From Polynucleobacter sp. MWH-UH24A (GTDB taxonomy: Bacteria; Pseudomonadota; Gammaproteobacteria; Burkholderiales; Burkholderiaceae), in the NCBI RefSeq assembly GCF_018687475.1, contig NZ_CP061292.1:1116001-1180000 (forward strand): a DNA stretch of 64,000 nucleotides, given 5' to 3'. Each line of letters begins with the position of its first letter. The first letter of the stretch is position 1. Positions 19,661 to 27,739 of this stretch are shown one piece after another. Both the position numbers and the translations under genes were made by a program. The notes beneath the pieces were generated by a model that did not search any database, was not told the origin of the DNA, and worked only from the letters and a program-made list of their open reading frames with translations.

Positions 19661-20494
19661 ATGACAAACCCCGTAATTATCTCCGTCGCCATTACCGGCT
19701 CAGTCCCCAGAAAGAAGGATTGTGCCGGCCTGCCGGTGACGGTTAGCGAACAGATTGAGGAAACGCATAAGGCGTATGACGCTGGGGCTAGTTTGGTTCA
19801 TATCCACGTTCGCAATCCAGATGAAAGCCCTGGCTCAAATCCCGATCAATTTTTTGCAGTTCAAGAAGGCATTCGTAAATACTGCCCCCAAATGATTGTT
19901 CAGTTTTCAACTGGTGGCCGGGGCCGCAATCAACAAGAGCGCGGAGCAATGTTAGTTCATCGTCCTGATATGGCATCGCTTGCAACTGGTTCAGTCAATT
20001 TTCCAACCTCGATCTATGAAAATCCCCCCGATTTCATTGAACACTTAGCGGGTGAAATGCTCAAATACAACGTCAAGCCAGAGATCGAGATATTTGACTT
20101 GGCGATGCTGTATAATGCCGCGAATTTAGTTGCGAAAGGCCTCATCCGAGCACCAGCTCATGTGCAATTTGTGATGGGCATCCCCAATGCCATGCCTGCT
20201 AAGCGTAGCATCCTAGAGTTCTTAATCAAAGAGCTTCATGAGGTATTGCCACAAGCGACTTGGACAGCTGCTGGAATCGCCAAGCATCAACTTGTTCTTA
20301 ATGAGTGGGCCCTAGAACTTGGGGGTCACGTCAGAACTGGCCTTGAAGATAATATTCGCTTTGATAAAGACCAGATTGCTAAAGATAATGCGCAATTGGT
20401 TGCTCGGGTAGCCAAGCTATGTAGCAAATACAACCGGCCAGTTGCTAAAGCGAAAGAGGCCAGACAGATCTTGGGGTTGCATCAAGTAAGCTAA
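19661..20494 (+). CDS. beta-keto acid cleavage enzyme (BKACE, DUF849 family)
   Basis: A 277-residue TIM-barrel enzyme starting TNPVIISVAITGSVPRK. The Zn-binding pair lies in SLVHIHVRNPD (His47, His49). FSTGGRG, the MGIPNAMPA segment and GLEDNIRF near residue 232 are typical of the family. BKACE enzymes condense a beta-keto acid with acetyl-CoA to give acetoacetate and a CoA ester; specificity varies among subfamilies and cannot be read here. The gene is single on the plus strand, four bases from the convergent FAH gene. Together with the nearby ThDP enzyme, Bug receptor and FAH proteins it suggests degradation of a beta-keto or aromatic-derived acid. Confidence 0.87.
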   Translation: MTNPVIISVAITGSVPRKKDCAGLPVTVSEQIEETHKAYDAGASLVHIHVRNPDESPGSNPDQFFAVQEGIRKYCPQMIVQFSTGGRGRNQQERGAMLVHRPDMASLATGSVNFPTSIYENPPDFIEHLAGEMLKYNVKPEIEIFDLAMLYNAANLVAKGLIRAPAHVQFVMGIPNAMPAKRSILEFLIKELHEVLPQATWTAAGIAKHQLVLNEWALELGGHVRTGLEDNIRFDKDQIAKDNAQLVARVAKLCSKYNRPVAKAKEARQILGLHQVS

Positions 20495-20497
20495 TGA

Positions 20498-21373
20498 CTA
20501 CAAGCTCTGATCTTTGATCGAGTTTTGTAAAACCCCTATGCCCTCAATCTCGATTTCACAAAGATCACCTTGCTTCATAAAAACTGGTGGCGTTCTGGCA
20601 TATCCGACGCCGGCGGGAGTTCCTGTAATCACCACGTCGCCAGGCTCCAAAGTCATGCATTCTGTAATCAATTGAATTGTCTCGGCAACACCCCATAAGA
20701 AATCTTTGGTATTGGCATTTTGCATAAGATTGCCATTTAGGCGTGACTGAATTTGCAAACCATGCGCCCCGCGAGGCAACTCATCTGGGGTCACAAGCCA
20801 TGGACCAAAAGCCCCAGTCTGATCAAAGTTCTTGCCAATCGTCCATTGACTTGTTTTGCGTTGATAGTCTCTGAGACTACCATCATTGAAAATACTATAG
20901 CCAGCGACGCAATCAAGGGCGTTTTCCTTGGTTAAATTACGCGCTTTCTTTCCTACAATAAATGCAAGCTCTGCCTCATAGTCTAATTTGTCAGAAACGC
21001 GTGGACGAATAATCGGAGCCAAATGGGCAGTGAGTGAGGATGGGCCGCGCATAAAAAAACTGGGGTACTCAGGCCGAGCGTTACCGCCTTCCTTGGCATG
21101 ATCAGCGTAATTCAGACCCAAACACACGATTTTTCCAGGCTGATCAATTAAAACATCGAACTTAACTTCAGAAAGGTTATGAATGATTGCATTAGGATTA
21201 GATAAAGCTTGCTTGGCCATCGAAAAATGAGGATCGATTTCAATCAGCGCTCTTAACTTATTTGGAATACTTGGGTCGGTGGCGCATAAATCAATAAATT
21301 CTTGTGATGACTTATCACGCAACAACCCGATTTTGGGTTGCATGCTTTGGTCGCGGTAACTAAATAGTCTCAT
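20498..21373 (-). CDS. fumarylacetoacetate hydrolase family protein, cytosolic
   Basis: A 291-residue protein without a signal peptide. It has an N-terminal FAH-associated domain and a catalytic domain with IVCLGLNYADHAKEGGN, LDYEAELAFIVGKKARN, SIFNDGSLRDYQ and VVITGTPAGVGYARTPPVFM, including the acidic metal ligands. Family members include acylpyruvate hydrolase, ureidoglycolate lyase and 2-hydroxyhepta-2,4-diene-dioate isomerase. It is convergent with the BKACE gene, so both probably act on a related keto-acid pathway. Unlike its exported relative at 15.7-16.5 kb it should be cytosolic. Confidence 0.85.
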   Translation of the reverse strand: MRLFSYRDQSMQPKIGLLRDKSSQEFIDLCATDPSIPNKLRALIEIDPHFSMAKQALSNPNAIIHNLSEVKFDVLIDQPGKIVCLGLNYADHAKEGGNARPEYPSFFMRGPSSLTAHLAPIIRPRVSDKLDYEAELAFIVGKKARNLTKENALDCVAGYSIFNDGSLRDYQRKTSQWTIGKNFDQTGAFGPWLVTPDELPRGAHGLQIQSRLNGNLMQNANTKDFLWGVAETIQLITECMTLEPGDVVITGTPAGVGYARTPPVFMKQGDLCEIEIEGIGVLQNSIKDQSL

Positions 21374-21568
21374 GCTGACTCTCTAAAATATTCTTTCTTT
21401 GATCAACTGATTGGATGATCAGATGTTCGCAAACTTCAATTTAGATTAAATTGCGAGAATTATCACTGTCTAATAGAACATTGCAACGCATTTCAAGAAC
21501 CTGCAATACTAGAATCCGAAGAATTGCGAATATCTTCACTTGAATTATTTACCATTACTGTTATTAAT

Positions 21569-21757
21569 TTACGTCGGTGGAACCCAATCCCCATCCAACG
21601 TTGTCGACAAGAATAAAACAATATTTGGCTTTTTGTTAGTCCTGTCGGGGGCACTTTGAGCAAAAACAGTAGTGCTTGCTATTAATGCCGATAAAAGACT
21701 AATAAAGATTGTTTTGGATAGAATCCTCATAAACATTGCTCTCAAATTTTTGACCAT
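21569..21757 (-). pseudogene. remnant of an exported arylsulfatase (5' end only, frameshifted)
   Basis: The reading gives a signal peptide (SKTIFISLLSALIASTTVFA) followed by TNKKPNIVLFL, the start of the sulfatase fold (KPNIVxIxxDDxG). The frame then runs into meaningless sequence and a stop. A one-base shift recovers VDNVGWGLGSTDVN before another stop, matching the VDNVGWGD strand of arylsulfatases. The metal-binding first Asp region is therefore frameshifted, and the remaining several hundred codons, including the C-x-P-x-R formylglycine site, are absent. This is a decayed gene beside a tRNA-derived repeat; it is not expected to be functional. Confidence 0.65.
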
Positions 21758-21818
21758 TAAGGTCTATAGAATAACAATCTTTGATGAATGGTCAGCTTTT
21801 TAGCAATTGCCTTAAGTC

Positions 21819-22008
21819 TGGCCAACCCAGCAGGAGTCGAATCTGCGACCCACCGCTCAGAAAGGCTGAAAAACTCCCCTAGACAACATTAAATAATGGC
21901 TCGCAGTGTCCTGATTTCATTGTTCGTCAATATACCGGTAAGTATGGCGTCAGTAGGGCCAGATGTTGGGTTGGTGGTATCCGCAGACGCCTGTCTAAAA
22001 ACCGTTAC
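21819..22008 (-). repeat. tRNA-Arg-derived repeat copy A (degenerate)
   Basis: Its first 45 or so bases match the 3' half of tRNA-Arg(UCU) with several changes (CAGCAGGAGTCGAATCTGCG is recognisable). The rest aligns with the conserved downstream arm through CCTGATTT, GTTCGTCAA, GATGTTGGGTT and a decayed form of the GCAGGCGTTTGTCGG end. It is one of the oldest-looking copies. The 341-base gap here holds nothing else I can support. Confidence 0.7.
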
Positions 22009-22098
22009 CAAAAAAGACTTGGCTTATTTATCGCTAAATTATCAGTTCTGATTTGTACTAATTAATCTATTAGAACTTCAGATATCCGATACCAGCCA

Positions 22099-23025
22099 TT
22101 AATTTAGAAACGCTCTAACTGTCTCAGAGAATTTTTGGCGTTGTTGGAACAAAAATGCATGTCCGCCATCAAAGTACGTGAGCCATGAGTAGGGAATTTG
22201 ATTCGCGATGATTTGAGCATTCTTCGGAGCATCAATAATGTCAAAACGTCCACCAGCCACTAACACCGGTACCTTAATATTTCTTAAATCAACATAGTTT
22301 TGATTATCCGAATCCCAAAGCACCGTTCTTGCCCGATCTTGACGCATCTTAGTTTCTTTTGAGATATTAAAGTCCAGTGGAATTGTTCCTGCTAATTTTG
22401 CCGCATTTAATCTTGCGAGCGCATCTTTAGCAGCCTGCTTACCAGCCTCGTTTTGTGGAAAGAGCAATGCAACATTTTCCATCAATGAAAGATTAGGATT
22501 GTTGAGTTCATCAGTGACTTTTTTGCTCGCTTTAATTTGAAACTTTCCACCTGGATTGGGAGAGCAAAGAATCCCTTTAATCACTAAGTCGTGATGTCTT
22601 ATTAAAAATTGTTGAGCAATTCGGGCGCCCATTGACCATCCAAGGATATTCACTTTCTTGTAGCCTAAGGCTCTTACCAACCCTGCCGCATCATCAGCCA
22701 TCTGAGCAATCGTTGTCTTGTTTTCCATGGAATCCGTTGATAGACCAATACCGCGATTATCAAAGATGATTAATTTATTATTTTTAGATAGCTCATCTAA
22801 CAATCCCGGGTCCCACATACCCATTGTTTGCGAATACCCTGCGATCAAAATAATCGGCTCGCCTTGACCACGAGTGTAATAAGCAAGCTTTACCTCCCCT
22901 ACTTGGGCAAATTGAACTTCAACTTTTGCTTGAGCATATAAAGGGCCTGAGAGACTAAGCAGGATCAAAAGCAGAGATAGGGTAAATTTTTTTATTGCAA
23001 ACCCACATTCGAGGTATTGTTTCAA
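22099..23025 (-). CDS. exported alpha/beta hydrolase
   Basis: A 308-residue protein with a hydrophobic N-terminal signal (about residues 12-31, ending GPLYAQA). The alpha/beta-hydrolase fold shows ILIAGYSQTMGMWDP as oxyanion segment, FDNRGIGLS, nucleophile elbow LGWSMGARIAQQ (GWSMG), Asp in AGGRFDIIDAP and His in FDGGHAFLFQQ. The group resembles 3-oxoadipate enol-lactonase-like and peroxidase-like hydrolases; the substrate is unknown. It is a close tandem paralogue of the next gene, with a remnant of the tRNA-derived repeat between them. Confidence 0.8.
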   Translation of the reverse strand: MKQYLECGFAIKKFTLSLLLILLSLSGPLYAQAKVEVQFAQVGEVKLAYYTRGQGEPIILIAGYSQTMGMWDPGLLDELSKNNKLIIFDNRGIGLSTDSMENKTTIAQMADDAAGLVRALGYKKVNILGWSMGARIAQQFLIRHHDLVIKGILCSPNPGGKFQIKASKKVTDELNNPNLSLMENVALLFPQNEAGKQAAKDALARLNAAKLAGTIPLDFNISKETKMRQDRARTVLWDSDNQNYVDLRNIKVPVLVAGGRFDIIDAPKNAQIIANQIPYSWLTYFDGGHAFLFQQRQKFSETVRAFLN

Positions 23026-23144
23026 AATTTTTCTCCAAGAATTTACAGCGTATCGATTCAGGCTTTGCTAGGGATACCTTATATAGAGCTCAATGTTAAA
23101 CGTATCAGACCGCGACCCTAATCAGATCGTTCATATCGCTAATT

Positions 23145-23202
23145 GGAGTCACGTGTTTAAACACGATTGTCAGCAGGCGTATGTCAGGAAAACCGACAAT
23201 TT
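23145..23202 (-). repeat. tRNA-Arg-derived repeat remnant A' (terminal arm only)
   Basis: The segment ending CAGGAAAACCGACAATT matches the terminal 35 or so bases of the repeat arm (GCAGGCGTTTGTCGGGAAAA then CCGACAA) with about three changes. The tRNA portion is not recognisable. It separates the two tandem hydrolase genes and is eight bases beyond the stop codon of the second. Confidence 0.55.
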
Positions 23203-23209
23203 ACATTAA

Positions 23210-24124
23210 TCACATTAAAAATGCATTAACGGTATCAGCAAAGCGTTTGTACTGCTGAAATAAAAATGCATGTCCACCATCGAAAAATGCTAGCCATGAA
23301 AAGGGAATTTGATTGGCAATGATGAGAGAGTTCATTGGCATATCGACCACATCAAATCTTCCATCGGCAAGAAGTACTGAATGCTTAATCGCTTTCAGAT
23401 TCCTAAAGTTCTCCTGATCCTTTTCCCATAGAGTAGTTCGAGCTCTATCCTGCCGAATAGTCGTCTCTTTACTTACTCGAAAGTTATTTGGGACAATTCC
23501 TGAGTTCACCGCAGCTTTTAGTCGGGCCAATACCTCCGCTGCTGCTTTCTTACCAGCCTCATTGTTTGTAAATACTAAACTTACCTTTTCGGTTTCCGGA
23601 ACATTGGGATCATTTAGCTTTTTCTCTACGTCTGGCGAAGCGGGATCCTGATGACTGCCTCCTGGATTGGCTGCACACAGAATAGCCTTATGGACTAAGT
23701 TTGGATGACGAATCAGCATTTGTTGACCAATCCGAGCGCCCATTGACCACCCAAGGATATTTACCTTCTTATAGCCTAGGGCTTTAGCCAACCCAGCCGC
23801 ATCATCAGCCATCTGAGCAATCGTTGTCTTGTTTTCCTTGGTATCGGTTGATAATCCAACGCCACGATTATCAAACAAGATGAGTTGATTTTTCTTGGAT
23901 AACTCATCTAAAAGAGCGGGGTCCCACAAGGACATTGTTGAGATAAAACCATTGATCATGAGTAGTGGCTCACCCTGTCCGCGAATGTAATAAGCAAGTT
24001 TTACATCCCCTACTTGGGTATATTTAATCTCTGGCTTAGTCTGAACAGTATTAGCCTGAGCAAAAGCATTCGCCCCATGCAGTACTGCGAACCAGATCAG
24101 TGCTAATTTAAAAAATAGTTTCAT
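23210..24124 (-). CDS. exported alpha/beta hydrolase (tandem paralogue)
   Basis: A 304-residue protein with a signal peptide ending GANAFAQ. It shares long stretches with its neighbour: GDVKLAYYIRGQGEPLL, FDNRGVGLS, NILGWSMGARIGQQ with the nucleophile Ser, RFDVVDMP and FFDGGHAFLFQQ with the catalytic His. All triad positions are intact in both copies, so neither looks decayed. The pair probably arose by duplication of a gene-plus-repeat unit, since each gene is bordered by a copy of the tRNA-derived repeat. Confidence 0.8.
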   Translation of the reverse strand: MKLFFKLALIWFAVLHGANAFAQANTVQTKPEIKYTQVGDVKLAYYIRGQGEPLLMINGFISTMSLWDPALLDELSKKNQLILFDNRGVGLSTDTKENKTTIAQMADDAAGLAKALGYKKVNILGWSMGARIGQQMLIRHPNLVHKAILCAANPGGSHQDPASPDVEKKLNDPNVPETEKVSLVFTNNEAGKKAAAEVLARLKAAVNSGIVPNNFRVSKETTIRQDRARTTLWEKDQENFRNLKAIKHSVLLADGRFDVVDMPMNSLIIANQIPFSWLAFFDGGHAFLFQQYKRFADTVNAFLM

Positions 24125-24174
24125 GACAGCCTCAGAATTGATTGCATATTATGCCAGTCAGAACTTCCCAGAAT

Positions 24175-24365
24175 TGGCCTGCCCAGCAGGAGTCGAACCT
24201 GCGACCTACGGCTTAGAAGGGCTGGCTAATCTGCTTTAGACAATATCCGACAATGGGTTTCCGTGCCCTGATTTGGGTTTTCGGCAAAACAGGGGTCATC
24301 GTGGTGCTGTGTGGGGTCCGATGTCGGGTTCATGGTTTCTGCAGGCGTTTGTCGGGAAAACCGCC
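24175..24365 (-). repeat. tRNA-Arg-derived repeat copy B (well preserved)
   Basis: The first 46 bases are identical to the 3' 46 bases of the intact tRNA-Arg(UCU), from CCA to the anticodon stem. Identity stops right after the anticodon loop. The arm that follows carries GACAATGGGTTT, CCTGATTTGGGTTTTCG, AAAACAGGGG, GGGGTCCGATGTCGGGTT and GCAGGCGTTTGTCGGGAAAA. The 5' half of the tRNA is missing, so it cannot give a functional tRNA. It is a candidate att site. Confidence 0.85.
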
Positions 24366-24395
24366 CCAATGAAACACATCTTAGAAGTAGTGCCC

Positions 24396-25367
24396 TTAAG
24401 ATTTCTTCTCAATTTGTTTTAAACTTTCGTTTATTGAAGAAGCTGGTTCGTAGCCAAGTACCTTTTGGGCTTTACTTGTGGAGATACTAAAACCATACCC
24501 CATCAAACGCACCATTTCTCTGACTAACGGTGGGTCTGACTTTAAATTTAATGACTTCCAAATCGCCTCGATCAGGCCAGCAATCTTATAAGCAATCGAT
24601 GTTGGTAAAGATAGTTTGGGAACTTTGTAACCTCCAACCCTCAAGCGTTGGGTCATAAACTCCTTAAATGGCAAATGGCCTTCATCAGCAATAAAACAGG
24701 CCGAGCCATCCAATTCAGCCTTCAAGGCAAGTGATACTGCGTGACTTAGGTTGTCCACGTGGCAAGTCGCATACGGATATTGACCCCCATCAAACCAAGC
24801 AAATTGGCCTTGATTGGCAGCTTTACCAATTTGTTTATCTACCGCATCACCAGCGCCCCAGATAAATGGTGGGCGTAGGGCTATGGTTTTTAACTGCGTA
24901 CTATGGGCCGATAAAACCAATTGTTCTGCGATTGCCTTAGTTCTTGAGTAAGGAAACTCTAGCGAGCTACAGTAAGGCTGACTCTCATCAATATCAATGA
25001 GTGCTTTTCTCTCATTCATTGCTACAGAGGCGGCGCTGATAAAAATAAAGCGTTCAACCTGAGCAATTTTGGCGGCTTCAAGAAGGTGCTTTGTAATACT
25101 AATATTGGCATCTTCAAATTCTTTCTCTGGACCCCAAAACTTCAGATAGGCAGCGCAGTGAATAACCGCATCACAATTTTTAAGCAGTTCCTGAAGCGCC
25201 ACATCATCACCCAAACTTCCCAACCAATAGCCGCCGCCTAGTGCTTCAATAGTTTTAATACCCCTATCCGAACGAATATGACAGACTAACTCGTGACCAT
25301 CTGATAGCAACCTTTTTAAAAAGTGACTACCAACAAAACCTGTGGCACCGGTTAGGAATATTTTCAT
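24396..25367 (-). CDS. NAD(P)-dependent epimerase/dehydratase (extended SDR)
   Basis: A 323-residue cytosolic protein starting MKIFLTGATGFVGSHFLKRL, the GxxGxxG nucleotide-binding motif of extended SDRs. The catalytic Ser/Tyr/Lys region is ISAASVAMNERK then YSRTKAIAEQL (YxxxK), and LRPPFIWGAGD is typical of 3-beta-HSD/dihydroflavonol-reductase-like members. The substrate could be a sugar nucleotide, a sterol-like alcohol or a terpenoid; nothing nearby decides. It is alone between repeat copies B and C, forming a one-gene module. Confidence 0.83.
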   Translation of the reverse strand: MKIFLTGATGFVGSHFLKRLLSDGHELVCHIRSDRGIKTIEALGGGYWLGSLGDDVALQELLKNCDAVIHCAAYLKFWGPEKEFEDANISITKHLLEAAKIAQVERFIFISAASVAMNERKALIDIDESQPYCSSLEFPYSRTKAIAEQLVLSAHSTQLKTIALRPPFIWGAGDAVDKQIGKAANQGQFAWFDGGQYPYATCHVDNLSHAVSLALKAELDGSACFIADEGHLPFKEFMTQRLRVGGYKVPKLSLPTSIAYKIAGLIEAIWKSLNLKSDPPLVREMVRLMGYGFSISTSKAQKVLGYEPASSINESLKQIEKKS

Positions 25368-25404
25368 TACAAAATACTAACAAAACAAAATGAAATATCG
25401 ACTT

Positions 25405-25565
25405 ACCCGACAAATTCCACCAAGTTCCACCTGATGCCAGTAGTCACCTGGATCCCACCCGGTCTCTCAGCCCCACCGCTATCGGACTTAAGGGTGGCCA
25501 ATCTCAGCCACAATCAACTCAATCCACACAGTTGAAATCGCTCAGATCTGGCCTGCCCAGCAGGA
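25405..25565 (-). repeat. tRNA-Arg-derived repeat copy C (other arm plus first 17 tRNA bases)
   Basis: This copy keeps the opposite arm: ACCCGACAA, then ATTCCACCAAGTTCCAC, GATGCCAGTA, GCCCCACCGCT, and CACAATCAACTCAATC just before TGGCCTGCCCAGCAGGA. The same order occurs immediately downstream of the intact tRNA-Arg. The match to the tRNA stops after 17 bases. The rest of the 279-base gap up to the next stop codon holds nothing recognisable. Confidence 0.75.
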
Positions 25566-25646
25566 ATGGCTTCACCGATGCTTCGTGCTCAAAACTGCGA
25601 TCTGCAACATAGAGAGGTTTGCTAAGGCGGATACTTGAACGCTATC

Positions 25647-26633
25647 TTATTCCGGTTTAATGTTCGCCATTTTCACTACAGCGCCCCACTTTGTCGACTC
25701 TGATTTAATTAGTGCTGCAAATTCTGCTGGAGTACCTCCGCCGATTTCATTACCTTGTGCGAGCATTTGCTCACGTATCTGCGGATCCTTTAAGGCTTGA
25801 TTGGCTGCTGCATTTAAGGCTTGAATAATCTCTGGAGACGTACCCTTTGGTGCTATGAGTCCTTGCCAATTTAAGACCTCCACTTTTGGATAGCCAAGCT
25901 CAAGGAATGTGGGCACATTGGGTAGTAAAGGCGAGCGTACTTTACTGGTAATCGCTAAGGGTCGTAACTTGTTCCCTTTAATACCGGGCATGGCAGAATA
26001 CATTTGGTCAAACATCATCGTCACATTGTTGGCCATGAGATCCATCAAAGCTGCTGAACCGCTTTTATAAGGCACATGAATCAAATCAATATCGGTATTG
26101 ATCTTAAATAATTCTGCCGATAACTGATGACTACCTCCAATTCCCCCCGACGAGAAGGTCAAGGATCCAGGCTTTGCCTTAGCGGTTTTAATAATATCTT
26201 GTACTGATTTGTAAGGCGAGCTTGGATTTACAACCAATACCAAAGGACCTCTCTCGATTAATACGATGGGAACTAAATCGCTCTCTGGGTCATAGCGTAA
26301 ATTACCAAAGAGGGTTTTATTAACGGCTAATGGTGCAAAATTTCCCATCCCGATGGTGTATCCATCCGGGGCTGCACGCGCAATCATTTCAGTACCTATA
26401 TTACCGCCTGCTCCAGGCTTGTTTTCAACAACGATGGGTTGTTTGAGTAATGCACTCATCTTTTGAGCAATTTGCCGACTACGGGCATCTGCGCCGCCCC
26501 CTGCTCCATAGGGGACAATAAACATAATCGGTTTATTGGGGTAATTCGTTTGAGCGAGCACCGCACTCGTGTGGAACAAAAATGCCCATAGGCCAACACT
26601 GATAAGCAATAAGGTCGAAACGAACTTTTTCAT
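25647..26633 (-). CDS. Bug-family tripartite tricarboxylate transporter receptor
   Basis: A 328-residue periplasmic receptor with a signal peptide ending SAVLAQ. The Bug hallmark NYPNKPIMFIVPYGAGGGADA is followed by IVVENKPGAGGNIGTEMIAR, DLIHVPYKSGSAAL and the C-terminal SESTKWGAVVKMANIKPE. It should bind an organic acid in the periplasm for a TctAB-type permease, which is not encoded here. It lies nine bases downstream of a second Bug gene on the same strand, so the two receptors are co-transcribed. Confidence 0.88.
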   Translation of the reverse strand: MKKFVSTLLLISVGLWAFLFHTSAVLAQTNYPNKPIMFIVPYGAGGGADARSRQIAQKMSALLKQPIVVENKPGAGGNIGTEMIARAAPDGYTIGMGNFAPLAVNKTLFGNLRYDPESDLVPIVLIERGPLVLVVNPSSPYKSVQDIIKTAKAKPGSLTFSSGGIGGSHQLSAELFKINTDIDLIHVPYKSGSAALMDLMANNVTMMFDQMYSAMPGIKGNKLRPLAITSKVRSPLLPNVPTFLELGYPKVEVLNWQGLIAPKGTSPEIIQALNAAANQALKDPQIREQMLAQGNEIGGGTPAEFAALIKSESTKWGAVVKMANIKPE

Positions 26634-26641
26634 TCTTTAGG

Positions 26642-27607
26642 TCAATCATCTCGCATATTAGCCCGTTGGACAATTGGAGCAAGGCGATTTCTCTCATCAT
26701 TAAGAAAGCTTACAAAACTTGCTCGAGATCCTGGGATTGGCTCGATACCTTGCGGTACCAAACGTTTTTGCACCTCACTCGACTTCAGAGCTGCTTCGAC
26801 TGCCTTATTCATTTTGTCGAGGATCTCGTTGGAAGTTCCCTTCGGGGCAAAAAGACCAGCCCAATGCCCAATCAAGATTTGAGGGTAACCCTCCTCTTTC
26901 GTAGTTGGCACATTTGGAAGTGCCTCAATGCGCTTATTCCAAGTCGAAGCAATTGCTCGCAGCTTTCCTCCCTGAATCTGTGGAATCGTGACTGCGCTTG
27001 ATTCCGATGTTGCATCAACCTGATTAGAAAGTACTGCTACTTTGGCCTCTGAGCCACTCTTATACGGAATGATGTCGTATTTGCCACCCGCATTAACCTT
27101 GAGCATTTCGGCAACAAAATGCGGGGTGCTACCAGTGCCTGCCGTTGAAAACTGAATTCCCTTAGCGTCTTTGGCTCGGGCAATTAAATCACGGAGATTT
27201 TTAATGGTTGAGTCTGGAGGTACCACGATGATCGATGGGCTCACAGCCAGAAGCGCCACGGGGACCAGATCCCCCTCCTTATAAGGCATCGATTTTTTAA
27301 TCATGGGATTGGTAATGATTCCACCCGCGCTCACAAAAAATGTGTAGCCATCAGACGGGCTCTTTGCCACAAAATCTGCTCCTAGAACAGATCCAGCGCC
27401 AGGCTTATTTTCAACGATGACTGGTTGCCCAAGCTGCTTAGAGACGCCCTCAGCAACTATGCGAGCCACAATATCATTTGCGCCCCCGGGACCAAAACCG
27501 ACTACAAACTTAATTGTGCGTTTAGGCCATTGGTCTGTTTGACCAAAGGCTGGATTTAACAGGAAAATACTAGAAATGATGAAACTAACCAGGTGAAGAA
27601 ATTTCAT
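26642..27607 (-). CDS. Bug-family tripartite tricarboxylate transporter receptor
   Basis: A 321-residue receptor with a signal peptide ending NPAFGQ. The mature N-terminus has WPKRTIKFVVGFGPGGANDI, then IVENKPGAGSVLGADFVAKS and YDIIPYKSGSEAKVAVLSNQ. The pocket loop FGPGGANDI differs from the partner gene's YGAGGGADA, so the two probably bind different ligands. It is upstream of the other receptor and downstream of an amidohydrolase gene on the same strand. Confidence 0.88.
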   Translation of the reverse strand: MKFLHLVSFIISSIFLLNPAFGQTDQWPKRTIKFVVGFGPGGANDIVARIVAEGVSKQLGQPVIVENKPGAGSVLGADFVAKSPSDGYTFFVSAGGIITNPMIKKSMPYKEGDLVPVALLAVSPSIIVVPPDSTIKNLRDLIARAKDAKGIQFSTAGTGSTPHFVAEMLKVNAGGKYDIIPYKSGSEAKVAVLSNQVDATSESSAVTIPQIQGGKLRAIASTWNKRIEALPNVPTTKEEGYPQILIGHWAGLFAPKGTSNEILDKMNKAVEAALKSSEVQKRLVPQGIEPIPGSRASFVSFLNDERNRLAPIVQRANMRDD

Positions 27608-27739
27608 TGAGGATAACGCTATTTATAAAAAATTCAGAATTGATTGATTCAATTTGGATCACTTAGTGGGAAGTTTTCTGCCAAATACTGTACCGATCAC
27701 TGTTATTTAATTTACTGCACAAATGATCCAATAATCTGA

